Position numbers and translations under genes: made by a program. This document shows, one piece after another, positions 9,694 through 19,397 of a DNA stretch of 64,000 nt; position 1 is the stretch's first letter, and each line of letters opens with the position of its first letter. The stretch spans positions 41,277-105,276 of the forward strand of contig NZ_JAFLRK010000009.1 of the NCBI RefSeq assembly GCF_017315735.1. Direction: 5' to 3'. The stretch is from Paracoccus shandongensis. Its GTDB lineage: Bacteria; Pseudomonadota; Alphaproteobacteria; Rhodobacterales; Rhodobacteraceae. The notes under the pieces were generated by a model. It saw nothing but the letters and a program-made list of their open reading frames with translations, made no database searches and was not told where the DNA came from.

Positions 9694-12600
9694 TCACTCC
9701 TCGACCACGTCCAGGACGCCCGGGACGGCGCGCAATGCCTGGCGGGCGGGGGTGGTCAGGGGGGCATCGTTCGCGACCTCGATCTCGATCAGTTCGTCGC
9801 CCTCGCGGATGCGCAGCAGGACGGGGCCGCGGGAACGGGCGGGGACGGTGATCTCGGTGCGGATGCGGGCCAGGGTCTCGGCCAGGCGGGGGATGGTGTC
9901 GGTGCCCTGCATTTCCACGGCCAGGCAGCCCGCGCCCGCGTCGGCTACGAAATCCTCCATCCGGTGAACGGCATTCGCCAGCATCTTCACTTCATCGCCA
10001 GACGGTTCAACCTTGACCTGCAGAACGACGTTCTGACCCGATTCCAGCAAGGCACGAGACGCGGTCAAGAGATCCGAAAAGACCGTTACCTCATAAATGC
10101 CGGTGGGATCGGACAGGCTGACAAAGGCATAAGCGGTGCCCTTTGCCGACTTGCGTTCCATCCGGGCGGCGACGGTTCCGGCGATATGGGTGACACAAGG
10201 ACCGTCTGCGGCCTTGGCGCAGATCTCTGCCAGCGTCCTGGCGTCCTTGCGCTTCAAGGCGGGCAGATAGTCGTCCAAGGGATGCCCGGACAGATAGAAG
10301 CCCACGGCCTTGTGTTCCTCGGCCAGCTTTTCGGTGGGCAGCCAGATGCCGGTGATGGGCGGGCGGGGCGGCGGCAGATCCTCGCCGCCCCCGAACAGCG
10401 ATGTCTGGCTGGAGGCCGCCTGTTCCTGCACCGCCGCCGACCAGGCGCACAGCGCGTCCAGCCCCTTGACCACGCGGGCGCGGTTGTCGTCCAGCACGTC
10501 GAAGGCCCCGGCACGGGCCAGCATCTCCAGCGGGCGCTTGCCCACGCGTTTCATGTCCACGCGTCGGGCGAAATCGTGGATGTCGCGGAAGGGCCGGTCG
10601 CCGCGCGCGTCGTGGATCAGCTTCATGGCGTCCACGCCCACGCCCTTCAGCGCGCCAAGCGCATAGTGGATGCGGCCCTCGCGCACGCTGAAGGTGGGGG
10701 CGGATCGGTTCACGCAGGGCGGCACGATGGCGATGCCCATGCGGTCGCATTCGCGTTTGTAGATCGCCAGCTTGTCGGTCAGGTGGATGTCGCAGTTCAT
10801 CACCGCGGCCATGAACTCGACCGGGTGGTTCGCCTTCAGCCAGGCGGTCTGATAGCTGACCACGGCATAGGCCGCCGCGTGCGACTTGTTGAAGCCGTAG
10901 TTGGCGAATTTTTCCAGAAGGTCGAAGACCTCGCCCGCCTTCTTGGCGTCCACCCCGTTGGCCACCGCGCCATCGACGAATTTCGGGCGTTCCTTGGCCA
11001 TCTCGCTGGCGATCTTCTTGCCCATGGCGCGGCGCAGAAGGTCCGCGCCGCCAAGGCTGTATCCCGCCATGACCTGCGCGATCTGCATCACCTGTTCCTG
11101 ATAGACGATGATGCCCTGCGTCTCGGCCAGGATATGGTCGATGGAAGGATGGATCGATTCCAGTTCCCGCAGCCCGTTCTTGACCTCGCAATAGGTCGGG
11201 ATGTTCTCCATCGGGCCGGGACGGTAGAGCGCGACAAGCGCCACGATATCCTCGATGCAGGTGGGCTTCATGCGGCGCAGGGCGTCCATCATACCCGAGC
11301 TTTCGACCTGGAACACCGCCACCGTCTTGGCACTGGCGAACAGGTCATAGGTCGCCTTGTCGTCCAGCGGGATCAGGTTGATCTGGTTTTCCGTCCCCGG
11401 CGCGGGGTCGTAAAGCTTGCGCCCGTCGGCGGCGACATGCAGGGGCCGCCCGCCGCCGTTGATCAGATCGACCGCGTTCTGGATCACCGTCAGCGTCTTC
11501 AGGCCCAGGAAGTCGAACTTCACCAGCCCGGCCGCCTCGACCCATTTCATGTTGAACTGCGTGGCCGGCATGTCGGATGCCGGATCGCGATACAGCGGCA
11601 CCAGCCGGTCCAGGGGCCGGTCGCCGATCACCACACCCGCCGCATGGGTGGACGCGTTGCGGTAAAGCCCCTCCAACTGCTCGGCATAGTCCAGCAGGCG
11701 CTTGACGACCTCCTCCTTGGCGGCTTCGCGCAGGCGGGGTTCATCGGCACGGGCCTTGGCGATGCTGACGGGCTTGACCCCTTCCACCGGGATCATCTTG
11801 GACAGGCGGTCCACCTGGCCGAAGGGCATCTGCAAGACGCGGCCCACGTCGCGCACGGCGGCCTTGGACAGAAGCGCGCCGAAGGTGATGATCTGGCCCA
11901 CCTTGTCCTTGCCATAGCGGTCCTGGACGTAACGGATCACTTCTTCCCGCCGGTCCATGCAGAAGTCGATGTCGAAGTCGGGCATCGAGACGCGTTCGGG
12001 GTTCAGGAAGCGTTCGAACAGCAGGTTGTAGCGCAGCGGATCCAGGTCGGTGATGGTCAGGGCATAGGCCACCAGCGATCCCGCGCCCGACCCCCGCCCC
12101 GGCCCCACGGGAATGTCGTGTTTCTTGGCCCAGCCGATGAAGTCGGCCACGATCAGGAAATAGCCGGGAAAGCCCATCTGCTCGATGATGCCCAGCTCGA
12201 ACTCCAGCCGCTTGTGGTATTCCTCGACGCTGACCGCGTGGGGGATGACGCGCAGCCGCGCTTCCAGCCCCTCGCGGGCCTGGCGGCGCAATTCGCTGAC
12301 CTCGTCGTCGGCAAAGCGCGGCAGGATCGGGGCGTGCTTTTTCACCGCGAAGGCGCAGCGGCGGGCGATTTCCACCGTATTCTCCAGCGCCTCGGGCAGG
12401 TCGGCGAACAGGACGGCCATTTCCTCGGCCGACTTGAAGTAATGCTGCGGCGTCAGGCGGCGGCGGGGCTGCGACTGGTCCACATAGGCCTTTTCGGCAA
12501 TGCAGATCAGGGCGTCATGGGCCTCGAACATCGACGCCTTGGGGAAATAGACATCGTTCGTGGCGACCAGCGGCAGGCCCTTGGCATAGGCAAGCTCGAT

Positions 12601-13164
12601 CAGCCCGCCCTCGGACGCGGCCTCGGCGGGCATCAGCTGGCCGTTCTCGCCCGGATGGCGCTGGAGTTCGACGTAAAGCCGGGTCGGAAAGGCGCCGGCC
12701 AGCCGGTCGGCCAGGGCATTGGCCTTGTCGCGCTGGCCCTGCGCGATCAGGCAGCCCAGCGGGCCGGTCGCCCCGCCGGTCAGGCAGATCAGCCCCTCGG
12801 CATGGGCAAGGAGTTCATCGACCGTCACATGCAGCGGCGCGCCGCCGTCGCGCAGGTAAAGGCAGGACGACAGCGCCATCAGGTTCAGCCAGCCCGCCCC
12901 GTTCTGCGCCAGCAGGACCACCGGCCCGGTCGCGCCGTCCTGCAGCGTCATCTGGCAGCCGATGATCGGCTGGACGCCCTTGTCCATCGCCTTCACGCTG
13001 AATTCCAGCGCCGCGAACATCGCGTTGGTGTCGGTCAGCGCCACGGCGGGCATCCCGGCATCCGCCGCCAGACCGGGCAGCTTGCCCACGGGAATGGCGC
13101 CTTCCAGCAACGAATGCTCGGAATGTGTGCGAAGGTGGATGAATCGGGGGGATTTTGCAGCCAT
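9694..13164 (-). CDS. dnaE: DNA polymerase III subunit alpha
   Basis: A 1156-residue replicative polymerase. An N-terminal PHP domain starts at FIHLRTHSEHSLLEGA. The palm domain carries PDFDIDF at residues 395-401, whose two inner Asp residues are the catalytic pair, and the GPGRGSGAGSLVAYAL motif. The C-terminal OB fold is near residues 985-1070 (THIAGTVAARMERKSAKGTAYAFVSLSD begins it). Length and domain order match DnaE1. The start at 13164 gives the usual short N-terminal lead before the PHP domain. It stands alone between a nucleoside importer (divergent) and the ruv group. Confidence 0.98.
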   Translation of the reverse strand: MAAKSPRFIHLRTHSEHSLLEGAIPVGKLPGLAADAGMPAVALTDTNAMFAALEFSVKAMDKGVQPIIGCQMTLQDGATGPVVLLAQNGAGWLNLMALSSCLYLRDGGAPLHVTVDELLAHAEGLICLTGGATGPLGCLIAQGQRDKANALADRLAGAFPTRLYVELQRHPGENGQLMPAEAASEGGLIELAYAKGLPLVATNDVYFPKASMFEAHDALICIAEKAYVDQSQPRRRLTPQHYFKSAEEMAVLFADLPEALENTVEIARRCAFAVKKHAPILPRFADDEVSELRRQAREGLEARLRVIPHAVSVEEYHKRLEFELGIIEQMGFPGYFLIVADFIGWAKKHDIPVGPGRGSGAGSLVAYALTITDLDPLRYNLLFERFLNPERVSMPDFDIDFCMDRREEVIRYVQDRYGKDKVGQIITFGALLSKAAVRDVGRVLQMPFGQVDRLSKMIPVEGVKPVSIAKARADEPRLREAAKEEVVKRLLDYAEQLEGLYRNASTHAAGVVIGDRPLDRLVPLYRDPASDMPATQFNMKWVEAAGLVKFDFLGLKTLTVIQNAVDLINGGGRPLHVAADGRKLYDPAPGTENQINLIPLDDKATYDLFASAKTVAVFQVESSGMMDALRRMKPTCIEDIVALVALYRPGPMENIPTYCEVKNGLRELESIHPSIDHILAETQGIIVYQEQVMQIAQVMAGYSLGGADLLRRAMGKKIASEMAKERPKFVDGAVANGVDAKKAGEVFDLLEKFANYGFNKSHAAAYAVVSYQTAWLKANHPVEFMAAVMNCDIHLTDKLAIYKRECDRMGIAIVPPCVNRSAPTFSVREGRIHYALGALKGVGVDAMKLIHDARGDRPFRDIHDFARRVDMKRVGKRPLEMLARAGAFDVLDDNRARVVKGLDALCAWSAAVQEQAASSQTSLFGGGEDLPPPRPPITGIWLPTEKLAEEHKAVGFYLSGHPLDDYLPALKRKDARTLAEICAKAADGPCVTHIAGTVAARMERKSAKGTAYAFVSLSDPTGIYEVTVFSDLLTASRALLESGQNVVLQVKVEPSGDEVKMLANAVHRMEDFVADAGAGCLAVEMQGTDTIPRLAETLARIRTEITVPARSRGPVLLRIREGDELIEIEVANDAPLTTPARQALRAVPGVLDVVEE

Positions 13165-13259
13165 GATCTGGCTTGTATCGCAGCCTGCCGAAACAGCGCA
13201 ATTGCCCCCGGCGTCAATTGCGCGCTAAGCAGGCGGGGATGTGACCAAGGGGACAAGGC

Positions 13260-14780
13260 TTGACCGACGCGGCAGTTTTCCGGGCAAGGGGGATCGGCAA
13301 ATCCTATCCCGGCGTCCGCGCCAATGACGATGTGTCCTTCGCCGTGGACCCGGGCGAGATCCATGCCCTGCTGGGCGAGAACGGCGCGGGCAAATCGACG
13401 CTGGTCAAGATGATCTACGGCCTGGTCCGCCCCGACGACGGGCAGATGGAACTGAACGGCCAACCCCACCAGCCCGCCGATCCCCGCGCCGCGCGGGCCG
13501 CGGGCGTGGCCATGGTGTTCCAGCATTTCAGCCTGTTCGATGCGCTGACGGTTGCGGAAAACATCGCGCTTGGCATGGAAAACCCGCCGCCCCGGCGCGA
13601 CCTGTCCGCGAAGATCGCGCAGGTCAGCCAGGATTTCGGCCTGCCCCTGAACCCCGCCCGCCGGGTCGCCACCCTGTCGGCGGGCGAACGCCAGCGGGTC
13701 GAGATCATCCGCTGCATTTTGCAGAACCCGCGCCTGTTGATCATGGACGAACCCACCAGCGTCCTGACCCCGCAAGAGGCCGAACTGCTGTTCGCCACCC
13801 TGCGCAAGCTGGCCGATGGGGGGACAGCGATCCTTTATATCAGCCACAAGCTTGAGGAAATCCGCACCCATTGCGACCGCGCCACGATCCTGCGCGGGGG
13901 CCGCGTGGTGGACAGTTGCGACCCGCGCGCCCATTCCGCGCGCGCCCTTGCCGCGATGATGGTGGGCGGGGAAATGCGCCCCATCGACCGCAGCGGGCGG
14001 CAGGCGGGCGAGGTTCTGTTGCAGGTCAAGCGCCTGTCCCAACCCGCCCCCACGGCGGAAGGGACGGCCTTGAAGGGTGTCACCCTGACCCTGCGCGCGG
14101 GCGAGATCCTGGGCATCGGCGGCGTCGCCGGGAACGGCCAGGACGAATTGCTGACGGCGCTGTCGGGCGAGATCCGCAGCGCGCCGGGCACGATCCTGCT
14201 GGAAGGGGCCGACCTGTCCCGCCTTGGCCCCGAGGCGCGGCGCAGCGCGGGCCTGCTGGCCGCGCCCGAGGATCGGCTGGGCCATGCCGCCGTCCCGGAT
14301 TTCAGCCTGACCGACAACACCCTGCTGACGGCAGGCGCGCGCAAGGGGCTGGTCTGCAAGGGCCTGATCGACCGCCCCGCCGCCCGCGCCTATGCCGAAG
14401 CCATCATCCGCGCCTTTGACGTGCGCACCCCCGGCCCCGGCACCGCCGCCAAGGCGCTGTCGGGCGGCAACCTGCAGAAGTTCGTGATCGGCCGAGAGGT
14501 GATGCAGGCCCCTCGCGTGCTGGTGGTGAACCAGCCCACCTGGGGCGTCGATGCGGGGGCGGCCGCCGCCGTGCGCCAGTCACTGCTGGATCTGGCGCGA
14601 AAGGGCACGGGCGTCATCGTGATTTCTCAGGATCTGGACGAACTCTTGGAACTTTCCGACCGCTTCTGCGCGCTGAACGAAGGCCGCCTGTCCGACCCCC
14701 TGCCGACCGAGGGGCTGACGCTGGACCAGATCGGCCTGATGCTGGGCGGCGCGCACGGGATGGAGGTCGCGCATCTATGA
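13260..14780 (+). CDS. Nucleoside-type ABC transporter, double ATPase subunit
   Basis: A 506-residue protein with two ABC ATPase halves, as in the sugar/nucleoside (BMP) importers. The first half has Walker A GENGAGKST and signature LSAGERQRVEII; the second has a degenerate Walker A (GVAGNGQDE) and signature LSGGNLQKFVIGREV. The start is a TTG preceded by GGGACAAGG. The stop overlaps the ATG of the first permease (ATGA). Together with the two permeases and the BMP-family binding protein downstream, it forms a complete importer, most likely for purine or other nucleosides; the exact ligand is not shown by the sequence. Confidence 0.9.
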   Translation: MTDAAVFRARGIGKSYPGVRANDDVSFAVDPGEIHALLGENGAGKSTLVKMIYGLVRPDDGQMELNGQPHQPADPRAARAAGVAMVFQHFSLFDALTVAENIALGMENPPPRRDLSAKIAQVSQDFGLPLNPARRVATLSAGERQRVEIIRCILQNPRLLIMDEPTSVLTPQEAELLFATLRKLADGGTAILYISHKLEEIRTHCDRATILRGGRVVDSCDPRAHSARALAAMMVGGEMRPIDRSGRQAGEVLLQVKRLSQPAPTAEGTALKGVTLTLRAGEILGIGGVAGNGQDELLTALSGEIRSAPGTILLEGADLSRLGPEARRSAGLLAAPEDRLGHAAVPDFSLTDNTLLTAGARKGLVCKGLIDRPAARAYAEAIIRAFDVRTPGPGTAAKALSGGNLQKFVIGREVMQAPRVLVVNQPTWGVDAGAAAAVRQSLLDLARKGTGVIVISQDLDELLELSDRFCALNEGRLSDPLPTEGLTLDQIGLMLGGAHGMEVAHL

Positions 14781-15853
14781 TCCGCCTCGTCCCCCGCACC
14801 GACACGCCCGCCCTGCTGCAGATCGCCACGCCCATCCTTGCGGTGCTGGCGACGATGATCGCGGGCGGCATCCTGTTCGCCATCATGGGGCATGACCCGG
14901 TGGCCGCGATCCGCACGATCTTCTGGGATCCGCTGTTCGGCCCCGCCGCCAGCTATTCCCGCCCGCAACTGCTGGTGAAGGCCGCGCCCTTGATCCTGAT
15001 CGCATCCGGCCTTGCGGTGGGCTTTCGCGCGGGCATCTGGAACATCGGGGCCGAGGGGCAATACATCATCGGCGCCATCACCGGCGCGGCGGTCGCGCTT
15101 GCCGCCTATCCGGCGGAGGGGATGTGGATCTTTCCCGCCATGGTGATCGCGGGCGCTGTGGGCGGTTGGGCATGGGGCATGATCCCGGCGCTGCTGGGCA
15201 ATTGGTTCGGCGCATCCGAGATCCTGGTGTCGCTGATGCTGGTCTATGTGGCGCAGCGCATCGCCGCCTGGATGGCCTTCGGCCCGATGAAGAACCCGGA
15301 AGGTTTCGGGATGCCGGGGTCGCGCAACCTGCAGCAATACCCGGCGGCCGCGAACCCCGAACTGGTCGCGGGCACCGGCGCGCATTGGGGCGTGGTCGCC
15401 GCCGCCCTGGCCGTGCTGGCGACCTGGTTCCTGATGTCGCGCCACATCCGCGGGTTTCACATCCGCGCCGCAGGCATCGCCCCCCGCGCCGCCCGCTTCG
15501 CGGGCGTGAAACCCGAAACGCTGGTGGCCTTCTGCCTGGGCCTGTCGGGCGCGCTGGCCGGAATGGCGGGCCTGTTCGAGGTCGCGGGCCCCGCAGGCCA
15601 GATCACCGACAAGGTGGGCGTGGGCTACGGCTTCACCGCGATCATCGTGGCCTTCCTGGGGCGGTTGCATCCCGTGGGCATCCTTCTGGCGGGCCTCTTG
15701 CTGGCGCTGACCTATATCGGCGGGGAACTGGCGCAGCTGACGATGAACCTGCCCGCCGCGACCGTGCAGGTCTTCCAGGGGATGCTTCTGTTCTTCCTGC
15801 TGGGCTTCGACCTGCTGACCCGATACCGCATCGCCAGAAGGATCACGGCATGA
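14777..15853 (+). CDS. Nucleoside-type ABC transporter permease 1
   Basis: A 358-residue polytopic membrane protein of the BPD_transp_2 family. The N terminus has a first helix (ATPILAVLATMIAGGILFAI) and a conserved GFRAGIWNIGAEGQYIIGAI segment; the loop AAGIAPRAARFAGVKPE is the ATPase-coupling region. About nine hydrophobic segments can be seen. It overlaps the ATPase gene upstream and the second permease downstream by 4 bp each (ATGA), so the importer is made as a tightly coupled set. Confidence 0.9.
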   Translation: MIRLVPRTDTPALLQIATPILAVLATMIAGGILFAIMGHDPVAAIRTIFWDPLFGPAASYSRPQLLVKAAPLILIASGLAVGFRAGIWNIGAEGQYIIGAITGAAVALAAYPAEGMWIFPAMVIAGAVGGWAWGMIPALLGNWFGASEILVSLMLVYVAQRIAAWMAFGPMKNPEGFGMPGSRNLQQYPAAANPELVAGTGAHWGVVAAALAVLATWFLMSRHIRGFHIRAAGIAPRAARFAGVKPETLVAFCLGLSGALAGMAGLFEVAGPAGQITDKVGVGYGFTAIIVAFLGRLHPVGILLAGLLLALTYIGGELAQLTMNLPAATVQVFQGMLLFFLLGFDLLTRYRIARRITA

Positions 15854-16737
15854 TCGACCCCGTGGCCCTGTTCCTGCTGCTGCTGTCGGCATCGACCCCC
15901 ATCCTGTTCGCGGCCCTGGGCGAGCTGGTCGTGGAACGCGCGGGCGTCCTGAACCTGGGCGTCGAGGGGATGATGATCGTGGGCGCCCTGTCGGGCTTTG
16001 CCGCCGCCTATCACACGGGCAACCCCTTCCTGGGCTTTGCCGCCGCCGCCGGCGCCGGGGCGCTGGTCGCCCTGCCCTTCGCGATCCTGACGCAGTTCCT
16101 GATGTCGAACCAGGTCGCGTCGGGCCTTGCGCTGACCCTGTTCGGCCTGGGCCTTGCCGCGCTGTTCGGCAAGCCGGTCGAGGGGGTCAAGGCCCCCGCC
16201 ATGATCTCCGGCCCGCTGGGCCTTAACTGGATCGTCTGGCTGGGGCTGCTGATGGTGCCCGCGATCTGGTGGTTCCTGAACCGCTCGCGCGCGGGCCTGA
16301 TCCTGCGTGGCGTGGGCGAGAACCACGACGCCGCCCATGCGCTTGGCTACAACGTCCGCCGCGTGCGCATCGCGGCCATCGCCTTTGGCGGGGCCATGGC
16401 GGGCGTGGGCGGGGCCTTCATCTCGATCGCCACGGTGCTGCAATGGACCGAGGGGATGACGGCGGGCGCGGGCTGGATCGCGCTGGCCATCGTGGTCTTT
16501 TCCAACTGGACCGCGCCGGGCGTGCTGGCGGGCGCCTGGCTGTTCGGCGGCGTCACCGTGCTGCAACTGCGGCTTCAGGCGGCAGGCGTGCGCGTGCCCG
16601 TGCAGCTTTTGTCGATGGCCCCCTATCTGGCGACGATCATCGTGCTGGTGGCGATCTCGGCCCGGCAGAAGCTCAGCCGCCGCGCGGGCGGCACCGCGCC
16701 CGGATCGCTGGGCCAGGATTTTCACGCCCTGCGCTAG
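15850..16737 (+). CDS. Nucleoside-type ABC transporter permease 2
   Basis: A 295-residue polytopic permease with the family motif VVERAGVLNLGVEGMMIVGAL in two parts near the N terminus and the coupling-loop sequence GENHDAAHALGYNVRRVR. Its homologue upstream carries the related NIGAEGQ motif, showing the usual heterodimer of BMP-type importers. The ATG overlaps the stop of permease 1. It ends 26 bp before the binding-protein gene. Confidence 0.9.
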   Translation: MIDPVALFLLLLSASTPILFAALGELVVERAGVLNLGVEGMMIVGALSGFAAAYHTGNPFLGFAAAAGAGALVALPFAILTQFLMSNQVASGLALTLFGLGLAALFGKPVEGVKAPAMISGPLGLNWIVWLGLLMVPAIWWFLNRSRAGLILRGVGENHDAAHALGYNVRRVRIAAIAFGGAMAGVGGAFISIATVLQWTEGMTAGAGWIALAIVVFSNWTAPGVLAGAWLFGGVTVLQLRLQAAGVRVPVQLLSMAPYLATIIVLVAISARQKLSRRAGGTAPGSLGQDFHALR

Positions 16738-16763
16738 ATGCCGGGCTTATCAGAGAGGGAAGA

Positions 16764-17843
16764 ATGAACCGCAGACAGCTTATCGCCAGCGTCGCCGCCC
16801 TGACGACGATCAGCCTTGCCGCGCCCACCTGGGCGCAGGACGAACCGCTGAAGGTCGGCTTCATCTATGTCGGCCCGATCAGCGACGGCGGCTGGACCTA
16901 TCAGCACGACCAGGGCCGCCTGGCGGTCGAGGCCGAATTCGGCGACCGGGTGGAAACCACCTATCTGGAAAGCGTCCCCGAAGGCGTCGATGCCGAGCGC
17001 GCGCTGACCCAGCTGGCGCTGGCTGGAAACGACGTGATCTATGCGACCAGCTTCGGCTATATGGACGCGGTGATCAACGTCGCGGCCAAGTTCCCGGACG
17101 TGAAGTTCGAGCACAACACAGGCTACAAGCGCGCCGACAACGTGGGCACCTATGACGGCCGCTTCTATGAAGGCCGCGCCGTGACCGGCACCATCGCGGG
17201 CCGCATGACCAAGACGAACAAGATCGGCTATATCGCGACCTTCCCCATCCCCGAGGTGATCCAGGGCATCAACTCGGCCTATATCCACGCCAAGAAGGTG
17301 AACCCGGATGTCGAGATGAAGGTGGTCTGGGCCTATACCTGGTTCGACCCCGCGAAAGAGGCTGACGCCGCCAATGCCCTGATGGCCGAAGGCGTGGACG
17401 TGATCCTGCAGCACACCAACTCGACCGCGCCGCTGGCGCAGTTGCAGCAGCAGGGCAAGATCGGCTTCGGCCAGGCCGCCGACATGGCGTCCTTCGCGCC
17501 TTCGCCCCGCGTGTCCTCGGTCTACAACAACTGGGGGGCGCATTACGTGAAAAGCGTGGGCCGCATCCTGGACGGCACCTGGAAGCCCGAGGCCGTCTGG
17601 GGCGGCATCGGCGACGGCATCGTGGCCATCGGAGAGATCACCGAGGCCGTCCCCGCCGAGGTCAAGGCCGAGGCCGAGGCCCTGCGCGACAAGATCGGCG
17701 CGGGCGAATACCACCCCTTCACCGGCCCGCTGAACAAGGCCGACGGTTCCGCCTGGCTGGCCGAGGGGCAGACGGCCACCGACGAGGAACTGTCGGGCAT
17801 GAACTTCTTCGTCGAAGGCATCACGGCGGAAATCCCGCAATAA
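16764..17843 (+). CDS. BMP-family ABC transporter substrate-binding protein
   Basis: A 359-residue periplasmic protein starting with a Sec signal peptide (MNRRQLIASVAALTTISL, cleavage likely after APTWA). The mature start LKVGFIYVGPISDGGWTYQH is characteristic of BMP/PnrA-type binding proteins, in which Trp/Asp residues hold the nucleoside. No Cys follows the signal peptide, so unlike Gram-positive relatives it is a soluble periplasmic protein. It is last in the importer operon, with an AGAGGGAAGA ribosome-binding site. A hairpin follows 20 bp after the stop. Confidence 0.9.
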   Translation: MNRRQLIASVAALTTISLAAPTWAQDEPLKVGFIYVGPISDGGWTYQHDQGRLAVEAEFGDRVETTYLESVPEGVDAERALTQLALAGNDVIYATSFGYMDAVINVAAKFPDVKFEHNTGYKRADNVGTYDGRFYEGRAVTGTIAGRMTKTNKIGYIATFPIPEVIQGINSAYIHAKKVNPDVEMKVVWAYTWFDPAKEADAANALMAEGVDVILQHTNSTAPLAQLQQQGKIGFGQAADMASFAPSPRVSSVYNNWGAHYVKSVGRILDGTWKPEAVWGGIGDGIVAIGEITEAVPAEVKAEAEALRDKIGAGEYHPFTGPLNKADGSAWLAEGQTATDEELSGMNFFVEGITAEIPQ

Positions 17844-17863
17844 TCCCCCGTCAATCGTTTCGT

Positions 17864-17894
17864 AACCGCCCCTTCGTATAACAAGGGGGCGGTT
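17864..17894 (+). terminator. Hairpin after the BMP importer operon
   Basis: AACCGCCCC pairs with GGGGCGGTT around a loop of about 13 bases (TTCGTATAACAAG region). There is no T tract after the stem, so it may be a weak terminator or an mRNA 3'-end stabiliser. Confidence 0.55.
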
Positions 17895-17961
17895 GCCGTG
17901 ACGCCTCCGAATCGCTTCGGCCATCGGATACCGCAGCGACATTCAGTTCTGGGGTGCTTTC

Positions 17962-18087
17962 ATGGCTTATGGCAAAGCCCGTCGACGGGCCGTGGCCGCT
18001 TGGTTCGTCGCCGATGCATGGCGCGACACGTCCAGGGGCGGTCGTCTCTCGGCCGGTGCGTCACGTCCTTGCGCCGTGATCCTCTGA
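17962..18087 (+). CDS. Hypothetical basic micro-protein (41 aa)
   Basis: A 41-residue frame rich in Arg and Ala (starts MAYGKARRRAVAAWFVADAW). I do not recognise it. A weak GGGGTG lies 8-12 bases before the ATG. Its TGA shares one base with the ATG of the next small frame (TGATG), an arrangement typical of translational re-initiation. It follows the nucleoside importer operon and precedes the convergent purU gene. With so short a frame in GC-rich DNA, chance occurrence is quite possible. Confidence 0.3.
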   Translation: MAYGKARRRAVAAWFVADAWRDTSRGGRLSAGASRPCAVIL

Positions 18088-18326
18088 TGCAGTGGGCAAA
18101 GATTACCTCCTATGAGCAGCGGCTTGGCGACTTTACCGTCGTCGATGAACCGAGCGTCCCCGAGGTCTGGGTCTTCAAGTCAGGCCAGATGGTGTGGGAA
18201 GGCGACTCGGTCCATGAGGCCCGCCGCTGGTGCGAGGATCAGGTGGGCGTCCTCGGACGAATATCCGGGAATTCGGCATCGCCGCCAGCGATGCAATCGC
18301 GCCTGTCCCGGCCGCAGCGGCTGTAA
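18087..18326 (+). CDS. Hypothetical small protein (79 aa)
   Basis: A 79-residue frame, MQWAKITSYEQRLGDFTVVD at its start. Residues 1-55 have a domain-like composition (many aromatic and acidic residues, GQMVWEGDSVHEARRWCEDQ), while the last 20 are low in structure and rich in Ser/Pro/Arg. No ribosome-binding site of its own is evident; the ATG overlaps the stop of the 41-aa frame upstream. The frame stays open further upstream, so a longer protein cannot be excluded. Function unknown. Confidence 0.5.
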   Translation: MQWAKITSYEQRLGDFTVVDEPSVPEVWVFKSGQMVWEGDSVHEARRWCEDQVGVLGRISGNSASPPAMQSRLSRPQRL

Positions 18327-18395
18327 GTGTGTTGGGATGTGGCGGGGCTGCAAGGGCCTGTCCGGGGATTGCAGGCCGGGGCCAAGGCCCGCGAC

Positions 18396-19280
18396 TTACC
18401 CCATCCGCTCGCTGGCATAGCTGCCGGGCGAGGGGGGAAACACCACCGTCTTGTCGCCGTTGAGGAACACCCGGCCGTGGATATGGGCATGGACCGCGCG
18501 GGCCAGCACCTGCGCCTCGACATCGCGGCCCAGGGACACGTAATCGCCCGGCGATTGCGCATGGGTCACGCGCACCGTGTCCTGTTCGATGATCGGGCCT
18601 TCGTCCAGGTCGGCGGTGACATAATGCGACGTCGCGCCGATCAGCTTCACCCCGCGCTCATAGGCCTGCTTGTAGGGGTTCGCGCCCTTGAACGAAGGCA
18701 GGAAGGAATGGTGGATGTTGATGATCCGGCCCGACATGGCCTGGCACATCTCATCCGACAGAACCTGCATGTAGCGCGCCAGAACGATCAGCTCGGCCCC
18801 GGTCTCGCGGACCACGCGCATCTGCTCGGCCTCGGCCTGGGCCTTGTTCTCCTTCGTGACCTTGATGCAGTAATAGGGCAGGTCGTGGTTCACGACGACC
18901 TTCTGATAATCCATGTGGTTGGAAATCACCGCCACGATGTCGATGGGCAACGCGCCGATCCGCCAGCGATACAAAAGGTCGTTCAGGCAATGGCCGAAGC
19001 GGCTGACCATGATCACGACCTTTTTCTTCACCGCGTCGTCGCTGAATTCGGCCTCCATCCCGAAACGTTCTGCGATGGGGGCGATGCCCTGCTGCAACTG
19101 GTCCAGCGTCGCCCCGCCTTCGGACCGGAAGCTGACGCGCATGAAGAAGCGGCCGGTCTCGGCGTCGTCGAACTGCGCGCTGTCGGTGATGTTGCAGTCA
19201 TGCCCTGCCAGATAGCCCGAGATCGCGGCCACGATCCCGCGGGTCGAGGCACAGGTGACGCGCAGCGTATAGCTTTTCAT
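18396..19280 (-). CDS. purU: Formyltetrahydrofolate deformylase
   Basis: A 294-residue protein, the normal PurU length. An N-terminal ACT domain (SYTLRVTCASTRGIVAAISGY) is followed by a formyltransferase-fold domain with the active-site region SNHMDY and SFLPSFKGANPYKQAYERGVK in parts, including the HHS motif (INIHHSFLPSF). PurU hydrolyses 10-formyl-THF to formate and THF, balancing C1 pools. The start at 19280 was preferred over one 36 bp upstream because AAGGAAG precedes it and the ACT domain begins immediately. Its location beside an oxidase and a deacylase suggests a role in disposing of C1 units released in catabolism. Confidence 0.95.
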   Translation of the reverse strand: MKSYTLRVTCASTRGIVAAISGYLAGHDCNITDSAQFDDAETGRFFMRVSFRSEGGATLDQLQQGIAPIAERFGMEAEFSDDAVKKKVVIMVSRFGHCLNDLLYRWRIGALPIDIVAVISNHMDYQKVVVNHDLPYYCIKVTKENKAQAEAEQMRVVRETGAELIVLARYMQVLSDEMCQAMSGRIINIHHSFLPSFKGANPYKQAYERGVKLIGATSHYVTADLDEGPIIEQDTVRVTHAQSPGDYVSLGRDVEAQVLARAVHAHIHGRVFLNGDKTVVFPPSPGSYASERMG

Positions 19281-19397
19281 GTGGGGTCCGCTTCCTTGGC
19301 TGTCCGGTGGCAGCATTTCGGACGATTGCGGCGGAATGACAATCGCATTTCCGACACCGCCGGGGGCTGGCGCGACATCCCCCGGCGGCAGCGGCGA

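Noticed and set aside
9628..13263. A very long open frame on the plus strand opposite dnaE (1211 codons)
   Set aside because: It is an antisense shadow caused by high GC at codon third positions in dnaE; its product has no domain and a low-complexity His/Gln/Gly-rich composition.
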